A DNA stretch of 64,000 nt from JAAELZ01 sp965237995 (GTDB taxonomy: Bacteria > Pseudomonadota > Gammaproteobacteria > Arenicellales > Poriferihabitantaceae). This document shows positions 41,152 to 49,763 of this stretch, one piece after another. How positions within the stretch are numbered: the first letter of the stretch is position 1; every line of letters begins with the position of its first letter. The position numbers were made by a program, and so were the translations under genes. The notes beneath the pieces were generated by a model that was not told where the DNA came from, ran no database searches, and was given only the letters and a program-made list of their open reading frames with translations. The DNA lies in assembly GCA_965237995.1 (NCBI GenBank), contig CBDEGO010000002.1, positions 62,001-126,000 on the forward strand. Reading direction: 5' to 3'.

Positions 41152-42456
41152 TCAAATTGTTTTAGTTAAAAATTGTTGAAATAAAGTACTTTCTGTTGAG
41201 GAACTAGGCATCGCTAAAACCTGATCACAAATGGTGACTGCTTCGTTTGCTGGTAATCCACCATACTGCATTAAACTAGCTGCTTTAACTCGCATTTCAT
41301 CATTACTCAGAGCAAGTTCAGGATCTCCTTTGCAGTCTTTACGTTGCGCATGAATCACTCTTCCTGTCCCGGTAGTGACAGTCACTCCGCTACCCCATGA
41401 TTGAGGGTAATCGCTATCAAATGGATCGCTAACCTTAAGACTAGTGCTTTCTCTTAACTCTTTGGTTTTATTACGTACAGATTGGGTGAACGAGTCCAAA
41501 TCAACTTTTCCGTCGAGTAAGGCGATTGAAACCGTGTGATATAGGGAAAACTTAGCTTGGTACTCATTTTCAGGCGTCGGTCGGTCACAGACATCTAACG
41601 CTGCTTGATAAGTATCAATGTGAATGTTAGCCGTTATTTCCCCATCTAGCTGTTGATGTAGGTCTAAAGCGCAATCTATCGTTGGATGGGTATGCCGACA
41701 AGATGGCCACGGTTTGATCGAGGTCAGCGACAATTGCCAAGGGCTATCGGAGTCAGCTAGCACTGCACTGGGGGCCGGATCGACGCACATCCCCGCATAT
41801 AGCCCTTTTGCCCCTTCTAGAATTTCAGGCGAGCCGGTAAAGCCAAACTGCGCCATCTCCGCAGCGAGCCAACCCGACTCGGCAGCGCGTCCAGCATGCA
41901 AATGTTTACTCATCGCGCCTGTTTCCATAAATTGCCAAAAGCCAGATGACTGCGTACCCGCATTACCCAATGCGTCCAATGTCTGTTGTGCGTTTAAATT
42001 AAGTAACGAAGCAGCGGCCATTGCGGAGCCAAACGGTCCGCAGGTTGCCGTGTTATGCCATATTTTATAATGCGTTGGACCAACACTCGCGCCGATTCGG
42101 CACATCGCTTCATAACCACGCAAGATCGCAATCAATATTTTGCGCGGGCTTGCTCCTAAACTCTCTCCTAACGCCAACGCCGTCGGTACGACTACACAAC
42201 CTGGGTGGGTCACCGATGCACGATGTAAATCATCTGTTTCGGTAATGTGGGTTAAAGCCCCCATCAAAAACGCTTGTCGCTTCAAATCAAGAGCGTTTAC
42301 TGCTGCCCATTCACGCAAGGTTTTCCCAACTGGTGTTGCTCTACCAGCATAAGTGGCGGCTAGCGCATCGAGAGTAAATAGAGCCGCAGAAGCCAAATCG
42401 GCCTCTGAAACGGGCTTGTCCTCAATTAACTGGATAAGTTGCTTGGTTAAGCTCAT
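41152..42456 (-). CDS. MmgE/PrpD-family protein
   Basis: This 434-residue protein of the MmgE/PrpD fold includes 2-methylcitrate dehydratase, immune-responsive cis-aconitate decarboxylase and other branched-acid lyases. Recognisable features are LAATYAGRATPVGKTLREWA, ETDDLHRASVTHPGCVVVP, GFWQFMETGAMSKHLHAG and SIKPWPSCRHTHPTID. All acids acted on by the family are C5-C7 branched tricarboxylates or dicarboxylates. It overlaps the CitE-type lyase gene by 4 bp (ATGA), so it is in the same transcript. Which substrate it uses is undecided. Confidence 0.83.
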   Translation of the reverse strand: MSLTKQLIQLIEDKPVSEADLASAALFTLDALAATYAGRATPVGKTLREWAAVNALDLKRQAFLMGALTHITETDDLHRASVTHPGCVVVPTALALGESLGASPRKILIAILRGYEAMCRIGASVGPTHYKIWHNTATCGPFGSAMAAASLLNLNAQQTLDALGNAGTQSSGFWQFMETGAMSKHLHAGRAAESGWLAAEMAQFGFTGSPEILEGAKGLYAGMCVDPAPSAVLADSDSPWQLSLTSIKPWPSCRHTHPTIDCALDLHQQLDGEITANIHIDTYQAALDVCDRPTPENEYQAKFSLYHTVSIALLDGKVDLDSFTQSVRNKTKELRESTSLKVSDPFDSDYPQSWGSGVTVTTGTGRVIHAQRKDCKGDPELALSNDEMRVKAASLMQYGGLPANEAVTICDQVLAMPSSSTESTLFQQFLTKTI

Positions 42457-43307
42457 GAATTTCCTACACTATTATTAGCGATCAGTTTAGCTCTGTCGTA
42501 AACGGGTTGATCAATCATTTGACCGTTTACTGAAGCTACGGCCACACCATCGCTCTTTGCCTGTTCAAACGCCGCGATCACTGACGTAGCCCAGCTTATT
42601 TCTTGCTCAGTTGTCCTAAACACCGAGTTTAATACACTGAGTTGCCTAGGATGAATTGCAAATGACCCCGATGCGCCGCCTGCTCTGCCCGTTTCTACAC
42701 TGCTTCGATAAGCCGTTAAGTCTTGGTATTCTCCGATAGAATCTGGAAACCCGAGTAATTCAACACCCCAATGACGACAGAGCAAAGCCAGCTCATGGAA
42801 ACAATGACTAATTAGCGCAGCATCTGGCGTACAGTGTAATGCATTGGCAAGATCTTCCGTTCCTAAGGTTAGCCCAAACAGGCTTTGATGGTTGAACTGC
42901 ATATTTTGCTTGAGACTCAGCAATGAACCCGCGTCTTCCACCATGGCGATGCACCGCAAATTGCTTTGATGCTGCTTAGCAATCGCTTCCGTGGTCTCAC
43001 AAACTTGAACCAATTGCCGGCTATCTACCACTTTAGGGACCACTAAAAAATCACATGTTTTAGTTAAATTATTTATATCTAAATCAATATGTTGAGGCGC
43101 GTTATTAATGCGAATACAAACTATCTTTCCAGCTTTTCTCAAAGTGCTTGCCGCGCTCGAAACGCCTTCTCTTGCCGCTTGTTTTAGTTCTTCAGGCACA
43201 CTGTCTTCCAAGTCGATACATACTGCATCCGCATCGGAGTTAGCTGCCTTCTCCACTAAAGCAGGTCGATCACCCGGAGTAAATAAAATAGACCTTAATG
43301 GGTTCAT
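42453..43307 (-). CDS. CitE-type CoA-ester lyase (HpcH/HpaI family)
   Basis: This protein of about 284 residues is of the malyl/citramalyl-CoA lyase group. Motifs are RSILFTPGDRPALVEKA, CIDLEDSVPEELK, ICIRINN, LVVPKV, AMVEDAGSLL and LGTEDLANALH. It probably cleaves a hydroxyacyl-CoA such as citramalyl-CoA to acetyl-CoA and pyruvate, fitting the hydratase encoded immediately upstream. ATG 43307 gives the usual N-terminus; an upstream ATG at 43325 would overlap the hydratase stop. Metal ligands Glu and Asp are present. Confidence 0.87.
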   Translation of the reverse strand: MNPLRSILFTPGDRPALVEKAANSDADAVCIDLEDSVPEELKQAAREGVSSAASTLRKAGKIVCIRINNAPQHIDLDINNLTKTCDFLVVPKVVDSRQLVQVCETTEAIAKQHQSNLRCIAMVEDAGSLLSLKQNMQFNHQSLFGLTLGTEDLANALHCTPDAALISHCFHELALLCRHWGVELLGFPDSIGEYQDLTAYRSSVETGRAGGASGSFAIHPRQLSVLNSVFRTTEQEISWATSVIAAFEQAKSDGVAVASVNGQMIDQPVYDRAKLIANNSVGNS

Positions 43308-43317
43308 CGGCTCGAAT

Positions 43318-44175
43318 TCACACAAAGGTTGCTTCAGCGCTAATGGCTAATCGGCCCTCTGGGTTACTTGCCCAGCAACAAACGCCTGCATTTGCCTCAT
43401 TATCACACCCATTTAGCGTAAACGCGACGGTATCAAATAAAGGACTGAGCGCTTTAAACTTAAAGCTCGACACCGTCTTTCCAGGATTTTGCTCTTGTAA
43501 TAACTTCATCAGCAACGTAGCAGTGAGTGGCCCATGAAAAACCAAGCCTGGGTAGTCTTCCGAGCGACAAAAATCTCTGTCGTAATGAATGCGGTGTCCG
43601 TTAAACGTGGCGGCCGAATAGCGAAACAAGATGACGGGGTCTGGCGTTACTGTCTGCGACCACTGCGCAGTATGAGTGGGTTTCGCCGAAAGCGGTACAG
43701 CAACGCCCTTTACAGGGTTATCACGATAGACGATGTCATGTTCCTCTTCGATACAGACTTCGCCATCGCTACTAAACTGATGCTCAACAGTAACAAAGCA
43801 TAGCGCCCCGCTTCGACCGTTCTTAACGGATACACTTTTGACGGTAGATAGGCAACTCATGGTTGACCCAACAAGCAACGGCTGTTTAAAAGTTAAACGC
43901 CCACCCGCCCACATACGTCGCGGCAAAGCAACAGGAGGCAGAAAATCGCCTAACTTAGGGTGGCCATCATAATTCAGCGCGTCTAATGGCACTACCGGAA
44001 AAGTATACATCCAATGCCATAAATTGGGTAATGGTTCACCCAGCATGGGGGTTACTTTAAGCCCCACTATGGACTGCATTTGATTAACCGAACGTTGGTC
44101 GATGAAGCTCTCTGAACGCTCAGTATTGCCGACCCACGCGCTTAAATGATCAATATCTAAGCTAACTTCATTCAT
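43318..44175 (-). CDS. MaoC/HTD2-type acyl-CoA hydratase
   Basis: This 285-residue double hot-dog protein resembles mesaconyl-C4-CoA hydratase and itaconyl-CoA hydratase. The N-terminal half has SEDLPNLWHWMYTF-like wording (EPLPNLWHWMYTFPVVPL) and PPVALPRRMWAGG. The C-terminal half has the hydratase signature RYSAATFNGHRIHYDRD with the catalytic Asn/His-type residues and YPGLVFHGPL. The predicted reaction is addition of water to a C5 dicarboxylic enoyl-CoA. It overlaps the CoA-transferase gene by 4 bp. Confidence 0.84.
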   Translation of the reverse strand: MNEVSLDIDHLSAWVGNTERSESFIDQRSVNQMQSIVGLKVTPMLGEPLPNLWHWMYTFPVVPLDALNYDGHPKLGDFLPPVALPRRMWAGGRLTFKQPLLVGSTMSCLSTVKSVSVKNGRSGALCFVTVEHQFSSDGEVCIEEEHDIVYRDNPVKGVAVPLSAKPTHTAQWSQTVTPDPVILFRYSAATFNGHRIHYDRDFCRSEDYPGLVFHGPLTATLLMKLLQEQNPGKTVSSFKFKALSPLFDTVAFTLNGCDNEANAGVCCWASNPEGRLAISAEATFV

Positions 44176-45299
44176 GCAAACTCCTCACGAATGGCGTCGC
44201 TATGCTCGCCTTCTTTAGGAACGGGTCTGCTGGCACGTTCATCCTCTTCGTCCCAAATAACTGGCGGCATCGGTACGCCTATCGTCTCCCCAACTGAATT
44301 AACTACATCACGGCGTCGTAATGCTTTGTGATGGCTAAATTCACCCACCGAGTTCAGGCCACCAAAGGCGATGGAAGCGGCTAACATTCTATTTCTAAAT
44401 TCAGACGCTTCAATAGTATGGGTGACTGCATTAATTTCAGCATCCATTTCATCACGGTTGGCTACGCGCTGGTTATTACTATTGAACCGTTTATCACTAG
44501 CTAGAGGTTCATTCTGTAGCACTTCGGTGCAAAATCGGTGCCATTCACGCTCGTTTTGAATCGACAATACTGTGTTGATGCCGTCTTGGGTGCGGTAAGC
44601 CCCATATGGCGCGATAGATGGGTGCCTTAATCCCTGCCGAGATGGCGGCCCCTTGCCGTAATCATTATGCAATAGCGGCACTGCCATCCATTCAGCCGCG
44701 ACGTCAAATAGTGATACCTTTAAGGAAGCTCCCTCACCGGTATTGTTACGCCGAAATAAGGCTTCTAAAATAGCGCTGTGTGCAGTCATACCGGCTCCGA
44801 TATCGCATATTGACACCCCAATGCGCCCGAGCTCATGTTCTCCGCCCGATATGCCAACTAAGCCAGACTCTGCTTGTACTAAGAAATCATAGGCTTTCAT
44901 GCCCGCCATCGCCTCTCCTTCTCCATAGCCAGAAATATCACAGGTAATCAGTTTAGGATAACGTTGACGCAGTGCCTTGCTACCAAAGCCGATTCTATCA
45001 GTCGCGCCTAGCGCCAAATTTTGGACAAAGACATCCGCTTTAGCTAATATTTTTTCTAATACTGCCTGCTCGGCAGAGTCTTTTAAATCCAACACTAGCG
45101 ATTCTTTACCTTGATTGATCCAAGAAAAATAGGAACTATCACCCTTAGCAGCGCTATCATACCCACGGGCGAAATCACCCCCCTCTCGCTCGATTTTTAT
45201 CACTCGTGCACCTGCATCTGCCAGTCGAGCGGTGCAAAGCGGCGCGGCGACCGCTTGCTCGACAGAAACAACTAAACAGCCTTCCAACGGATTCATCAA
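44172..45299 (-). CDS. class III CoA transferase (CaiB/BaiF type)
   Basis: This 375-residue family III CoA transferase activates a carboxylate using another acyl-CoA as donor. The start MNPLEGCLVVSVEQAVAAPLCTARLADAGARVIKIER is diagnostic. The catalytic Asp lies in SICDIGAGMTAHSAILEAL, the position of Asp169 in formyl-CoA transferase. It overlaps the dehydrogenase gene by 4 bp. It probably forms the initial CoA thioester of the organic acid degraded by this operon, with succinyl-CoA or acetyl-CoA as donor. Confidence 0.88.
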   Translation of the reverse strand: MMNPLEGCLVVSVEQAVAAPLCTARLADAGARVIKIEREGGDFARGYDSAAKGDSSYFSWINQGKESLVLDLKDSAEQAVLEKILAKADVFVQNLALGATDRIGFGSKALRQRYPKLITCDISGYGEGEAMAGMKAYDFLVQAESGLVGISGGEHELGRIGVSICDIGAGMTAHSAILEALFRRNNTGEGASLKVSLFDVAAEWMAVPLLHNDYGKGPPSRQGLRHPSIAPYGAYRTQDGINTVLSIQNEREWHRFCTEVLQNEPLASDKRFNSNNQRVANRDEMDAEINAVTHTIEASEFRNRMLAASIAFGGLNSVGEFSHHKALRRRDVVNSVGETIGVPMPPVIWDEEDERASRPVPKEGEHSDAIREEFA

Positions 45300-46453
45300 A
45301 AGCTTCTGGGTAAACCTAACTCGCGCTCGGCTATGTAACTTAATATCAAGTTGGTGGAGATGGGTGCCACTTGGTAAAGACGCGTTTCACGAAACTTTCG
45401 CTCTAAGTGATACTCTCTGCTAAATGCAAAACCTCCATGGGTTTGCATCGCCGCGTCGCCCGCTTGCCAGCTGACTTCTGCCGCCAGCATTTTGGCCATA
45501 TTTGCCTCGGCGCCGCAAGACTGATTAGTGTCGAACAACTTAGCGGCCTTATCCACCATTAAACTCGCGGCTTGCATCTGCGCATACGCCTTCGCTAGCG
45601 GGAATTGAATGCCCTGATTGCTACCAATGGGTTTTCCGAACACCACCCTGTCATTTGCATATTTAGTGGCTTTTTCGATAAAGTACTTAGCGTCACCGAT
45701 GCACTCTGATGCGATAAGAATACGCTCTGCGTTCATGCCGTCGAGCACTACCCTAAAGCCCTTACCTTCTTCACCCAATAGGTTTTCGGCAGGTACTTTT
45801 AAGTCGTCAAAAAACAACTCGCAAGCATGGTGGTTAATCATCGCGTCTATCGGTTGCACCGTTAAACCATTTCCCACTGCGTCACGTAGATCGACGATAA
45901 AAGCAGACATACCCTCTGTTTTTTTGGCGCATTGGTCTTTTGGTGTTGTTCTTGCCAACATGACCATTAAGTCCGAATGCTGCACGCGGCTGATCCAAAC
46001 TTTTTGCCCGCTAATCGCATAGTGATCGCCTCGTTTTTTGGCGATGGTCTTAAGGTTAGTGGTATCGGTACCCGTACTGGGCTCAGTCACCCCAAAGCTT
46101 TGCAAACGCAATTTTCCAGATGCGATATCTGGAAGGTATTTTCCTTTTTGTGCTTCGGACCCGTGCTTTAACACCGCACCCATCACATACATTTGCGCAT
46201 GGCAAGCTCCAGCGTGGGCGCCACACCGACTAAGTTCTTCTAACACCGCACAAGCTTCCACCAAACCCAATCCAGAACCACCATATTGCTCAGGAATCAG
46301 TACATTCAGAAACCCTGCTTCAATCATCTCATTCACGAATTCTGTCGGGTAACCACGTTCTGCGTCAAGCTTTCGCCAGTAGTCTTCACCATAAGCTTCA
46401 CATAAGCTGGCAACCGCAGTGCGAATTTCGTTTAGTACATCTTGGTTTTCCAT
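45296..46453 (-). CDS. acyl-CoA dehydrogenase
   Basis: This 385-residue flavin acyl-CoA dehydrogenase has GFLNVLIPEQYGGSGLGLVE, the SFGVTEPSTGTDTTNL flavin motif and QTHGGFAFSREYHLERKFR. The usual catalytic Glu of short- and medium-chain enzymes (YEGT at the C-terminus) is replaced by YQVAPI. A Glu at 243 in GMNAERILIAS is placed as in isovaleryl-CoA dehydrogenase, so it probably uses that alternative base. It is the first gene of the operon. A substrate such as methylsuccinyl-CoA would feed the hydratase and lyase below. Confidence 0.88.
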   Translation of the reverse strand: MENQDVLNEIRTAVASLCEAYGEDYWRKLDAERGYPTEFVNEMIEAGFLNVLIPEQYGGSGLGLVEACAVLEELSRCGAHAGACHAQMYVMGAVLKHGSEAQKGKYLPDIASGKLRLQSFGVTEPSTGTDTTNLKTIAKKRGDHYAISGQKVWISRVQHSDLMVMLARTTPKDQCAKKTEGMSAFIVDLRDAVGNGLTVQPIDAMINHHACELFFDDLKVPAENLLGEEGKGFRVVLDGMNAERILIASECIGDAKYFIEKATKYANDRVVFGKPIGSNQGIQFPLAKAYAQMQAASLMVDKAAKLFDTNQSCGAEANMAKMLAAEVSWQAGDAAMQTHGGFAFSREYHLERKFRETRLYQVAPISTNLILSYIAERELGLPRSF

Positions 46454-46720
46454 AGGGTTAGTTGTTACAACGATTGTATGATTATGTCTATGTTAACTAT
46501 TTCAGCAAATTGATTTTTTCAAAAATATGATTATTTCGTCATTTAGTTCACTTAATCGACTCGGTATTTCTCATCATCAGTATGTATAGAACAAGTTAGT
46601 CTATTTTAGCCCACGTAAGCAGACAGTAATTGCCTATCACTACTGACACTAAAATCATTGACACTATGGGCCTTCAAGGCGCTTAATCGAACCTTAAACA
46701 TACATCTTTGTAGGCGCCTC
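46454..46720. promoter_or_regulatory. divergent promoter region
   Basis: About 267 bp without a gene lie between the acyl-CoA dehydrogenase (minus) and the PhyH dioxygenase (plus). It is AT-rich with TATGATTATTTCGTC and must hold promoters in both directions. No clear palindrome was assigned. Confidence 0.4.
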
Positions 46721-47485
46721 ATGCAACCGCTTAGCGATGCACAAATTCAGCAATTTAAAATCGATGGCTATTTAGTTTTACCCTCTTTGTTCGATAAGCA
46801 CTATGTAGAACAATTGCTAACTATCGCCGAGAGACAATTGGACTTGCGTAGTGAGCCGTTTGAACTAGAGGCAGACGTTGCTTACCCTGGCGCCCCAAGC
46901 TCTAGAAACCATGAAGGCGGTAGTACTATTCGACGATTATTGCATGCCTATCAACGCGATACGCTATACAGAAGTGCAGGTGAAAACGCAGTTGTTACGG
47001 CAGGTATTCGAGAAATATTGGACTCCGACCAGCTGTTTATCAACCCTAATCATCACAACTGTGTGATGACAAAGCAACCTGCTTACAGCAGTGAAACGTT
47101 ATGGCACCGCGACACACGATATTGGAATTTCTCTGACAAATATCTAGTAAACGCGTGGTTCCCACTACGCGATGAACATCAGGCTAATGGGGCGATAAAA
47201 GTGTTGCCTGGTTCGCATCGATGGGAAGTACCTACCGATGCCTTAGACGACCATCAGTTTTTAAAGCTTGATCACGAACACAACCAAGACCGATTAGAAA
47301 CTGCCCGGGTGGTCGAGTTAAATGTAGGTGATGCACTGTTATTTAGCGCACATACATTTCATGCTGCCGGAAAAAATAGAACCGATAATATTAAGTATTC
47401 TTTAGTGTTCACCTATCATGGCTCCGAAACTAAACCGATTGATGGCACACGTTCTGCGATCCTACCTCCGATTGCACTAGATTGA
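46721..47485 (+). CDS. phytanoyl-CoA dioxygenase (PhyH) family Fe(II)/2-oxoglutarate oxygenase
   Basis: This protein of about 254 residues has the double-stranded beta-helix of PhyH. It begins IQQFKIDGYLVLPSLFDK. The metal triad is the His and Asp in TLWHRDTRYW and the His in AHTFHAAGKNRTD, with the 2-oxoglutarate-binding Arg nearby. Conserved wording ANGAIKVLPGSHRW follows. It probably hydroxylates an unactivated carbon of a small metabolite. ATG 46721 is chosen (MQPLSDAQIQQ); an upstream ATG at 46658 adds 21 residues. It is divergent from the CoA-ester operon. Confidence 0.85.
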   Translation: MQPLSDAQIQQFKIDGYLVLPSLFDKHYVEQLLTIAERQLDLRSEPFELEADVAYPGAPSSRNHEGGSTIRRLLHAYQRDTLYRSAGENAVVTAGIREILDSDQLFINPNHHNCVMTKQPAYSSETLWHRDTRYWNFSDKYLVNAWFPLRDEHQANGAIKVLPGSHRWEVPTDALDDHQFLKLDHEHNQDRLETARVVELNVGDALLFSAHTFHAAGKNRTDNIKYSLVFTYHGSETKPIDGTRSAILPPIALD

Positions 47486-47596
47486 TCAAAACGAATAGAT
47501 TGGTCAGAGTTAATTTGCTGAGTCTTGATTAGTGCAGTCGCCTAGATAGCACTCAAATTGCTACGTCTTTAAACGACTTGGTATAGTTTCATTGAA

Positions 47597-48148
47597 TCAC
47601 AAATTGATCAAATTCCATTCATTTCGAAGAATTGAATACCTGACCAAGTCCACATAACGATCGTAAAGAAACTCACCTTCCCGATCTATACCTTCATTTA
47701 TCAACCCTAGTCTTTTGCACACCGCTCTACTTTTATGGTTCTCAACGGCAACGGGAATCAATACTTTGTTTAGCCCTAAATCGTTAAAAGCGTAATTAAT
47801 AAAAAAATGGGTGCACTGAGTAATAATACCTTGGCCTTGCCGCTCTTGGGTAAGCCAATATCCAATTGAAACAGAATTATTCATTACATTTACTGGATGG
47901 AAACCACAAACTCCTACTAAATAACCTTCAACAAAAATGCCGCAAATAAACCCGCCGTCCTGACGAGCATCCGGTTGAATTGAGCAAATATACTCTGCCG
48001 AGTTCTCAACGCGTGTATTCCTATCAAGCCACGGAAGCCATTCTCTAAGGTAAGCCCGATTTTTATCAACTAAAGCATACAACGTAGCAGCATCTGCTTT
48101 TTGAAGCGTTCTCAGTGCAATGTTATCGCTGATTTTAAAATTCAACAT
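47597..48148 (-). CDS. rimL: GNAT N-acetyltransferase, RimJ/RimL type
   Basis: This 183-residue protein of the RimL-like subgroup (ribosomal-protein serine N-acetyltransferase). It carries ALRTLQKADAATLYALVDKN at the N-terminus, SIGYWLTQERQGQGIITQC as the acetyl-CoA loop and AVCKRLGLINEGIDREGEFL near the end. The symbol is provisional; paralogues with other substrates are common. It shares the strand with a HIT gene 6 bp upstream and may be co-transcribed. Confidence 0.8.
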   Translation of the reverse strand: MLNFKISDNIALRTLQKADAATLYALVDKNRAYLREWLPWLDRNTRVENSAEYICSIQPDARQDGGFICGIFVEGYLVGVCGFHPVNVMNNSVSIGYWLTQERQGQGIITQCTHFFINYAFNDLGLNKVLIPVAVENHKSRAVCKRLGLINEGIDREGEFLYDRYVDLVRYSILRNEWNLINL

Positions 48149-48154
48149 GAGTTG

Positions 48155-48589
48155 TTAAAGATGACCTTGAATTGTGCTTATCATGTTTTTTACAGTGTTA
48201 GCAGGTAGCCTTCTGTGACTTTCTTCTGGCATTCCAGAAAATGTTTTATCATGAAATACTTCTCCCTCAAACTCTACTGAGCGTTGATACCGAGGGATGA
48301 TATGAAAGTGAAAATGCCGTACTGAATTATTCGTCTGTAAATAGTTGAACCAATCGGGGCTAAATGAGCGCTTTAATGCGACTTCAATTGATTTAATTAT
48401 AGCTAACGCTTCAGTCATATCGGCTCCCGATAAAGAAGTTAACCCTTCTTTGTGTTCCTTGTGAACAAGTACTCCTACACCTAGCAGAAATTGACTCGGA
48501 CTCAGTCTATAAACCCAATTCCCGTAGTCCTTAATGAAAGTGGCATCTATCTCATTACCAATGGTACAAAATACACATTTATCTTTCAT
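48155..48589 (-). CDS. HIT-family hydrolase
   Basis: This 144-residue histidine-triad nucleotide hydrolase or transferase has the catalytic HxHxH motif RHFHFHIIPRY. The N-terminal pair CVFCTIGNEID may bind zinc as in some HIT proteins. Substrates of the family include adenosine phosphoramidates and dinucleoside polyphosphates. It lies just upstream of the GNAT gene. Confidence 0.87.
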   Translation of the reverse strand: MKDKCVFCTIGNEIDATFIKDYGNWVYRLSPSQFLLGVGVLVHKEHKEGLTSLSGADMTEALAIIKSIEVALKRSFSPDWFNYLQTNNSVRHFHFHIIPRYQRSVEFEGEVFHDKTFSGMPEESHRRLPANTVKNMISTIQGHL

Positions 48590-48690
48590 TTTCCCGTATC
48601 TCGAAAATCTAATTGAACAGTCGAATGATAACGAATGGGCGGTTGGATGACCGCAAGCTTTTCTCGTTAAATTACTTAGGGTACTCGTAT

Positions 48691-49644
48691 TTAAGCTTTC
48701 AAGTAACGCTCTGCATCTAACGCAGCCATACAGCCAGTCCCCGCTGAAGTGACGGCTTGGCGGTATACGTGGTCCATTACGTCGCCTGCAGCGAATACGC
48801 CAGGCACCGAAGTGACAGTGGCATCTCCTGATGTGCCTCCTTTCACGGTGATATATCCTCCTTGCATTTCAAGTTGTTCGTTGAAAATTTGGGTGTTTGG
48901 GGAATGACCAATTGCGATAAATACACCCATAAGTTCGTGATCATTTGTACTATCGTCTTGCGTGCTTTTAATACGCATTCCAGTTACACCAGAATCGTCG
49001 CCTAAGACCTCATCCAATTCGCTATTCCACTCAATTGAAATATTGCCACCATTCTCTTTGGTTTTTGCCATTAGGTGGTCTATCAAAATAGCTTCTGCTC
49101 GTAAGTTATCGCGGCGATGGACTAAAGTCACTTCTGCTGCAATGTTTGATAAATAGAGTGCTTCTTCTACTGCGGTATTGCCGCCGCCAATAACGGCTAC
49201 TTTTTGATTTCTGTAGAAGAATCCATCACAAGTCGCACAAGCCGACACGCCTTTACCCTTGAATGCTTCTTCAGAAGGCAAGCCCAAATATTTCGCTGAG
49301 GCACCAGTTGCAATAATTAATGCATCGCACTGATACGTTGTTCTGTCGCCCGTTAATGAGTATGGCTTGGTACTTAAATCTACTGTATGAATGTGATCTG
49401 AAATGATTTCAGTATCAAAACGTTGCACTTGTTTTAGCATATGCTCCATCAATTCGGGGCCTTGAATGCCCTCGGCTTCACCCGGCCAGTTGTCGACGTC
49501 GGTGGTGGTGGTCAATTGCCCACCTTGCTCTAGGCCAGTAATCAGTGCCGGGTTGAGATTGGCGCGTGCTGCGTATAGTGCAGCGGTATAACCAGCAGGG
49601 CCAGACCCTAAAATAAGAAGTTTATGATGTTGATGTTCAGACAT
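48691..49644 (-). CDS. trxB: thioredoxin reductase
   Basis: This flavoprotein of about 317 residues reduces thioredoxin with NADPH. It has the FAD motif LILGSGPAGYTAALYAARANLNP, the redox CATC in SACATCDGFFY, NADPH-binding VAVIGGGNTAVEEALYL with HRRDNLRA, and the C-terminal FAD motif PGVFAAGDVMDHVYRQAVTSAGTGC. The ATG at 49644 is preferred to an in-frame TTG at 49656. It is divergent from ftsK, a common gammaproteobacterial arrangement. Confidence 0.95.
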   Translation of the reverse strand: MSEHQHHKLLILGSGPAGYTAALYAARANLNPALITGLEQGGQLTTTTDVDNWPGEAEGIQGPELMEHMLKQVQRFDTEIISDHIHTVDLSTKPYSLTGDRTTYQCDALIIATGASAKYLGLPSEEAFKGKGVSACATCDGFFYRNQKVAVIGGGNTAVEEALYLSNIAAEVTLVHRRDNLRAEAILIDHLMAKTKENGGNISIEWNSELDEVLGDDSGVTGMRIKSTQDDSTNDHELMGVFIAIGHSPNTQIFNEQLEMQGGYITVKGGTSGDATVTSVPGVFAAGDVMDHVYRQAVTSAGTGCMAALDAERYLKA

Positions 49645-49763
49645 ATGTGATGGCAATAATTATTGAATATACGAATTGTACTTAGCCAAAGCGTCTATTG
49701 ATATAAGCTTGTCGAAACTTGACGTGATAAAATATAAGCTCAATTAGTAATCATTCATTTCCA

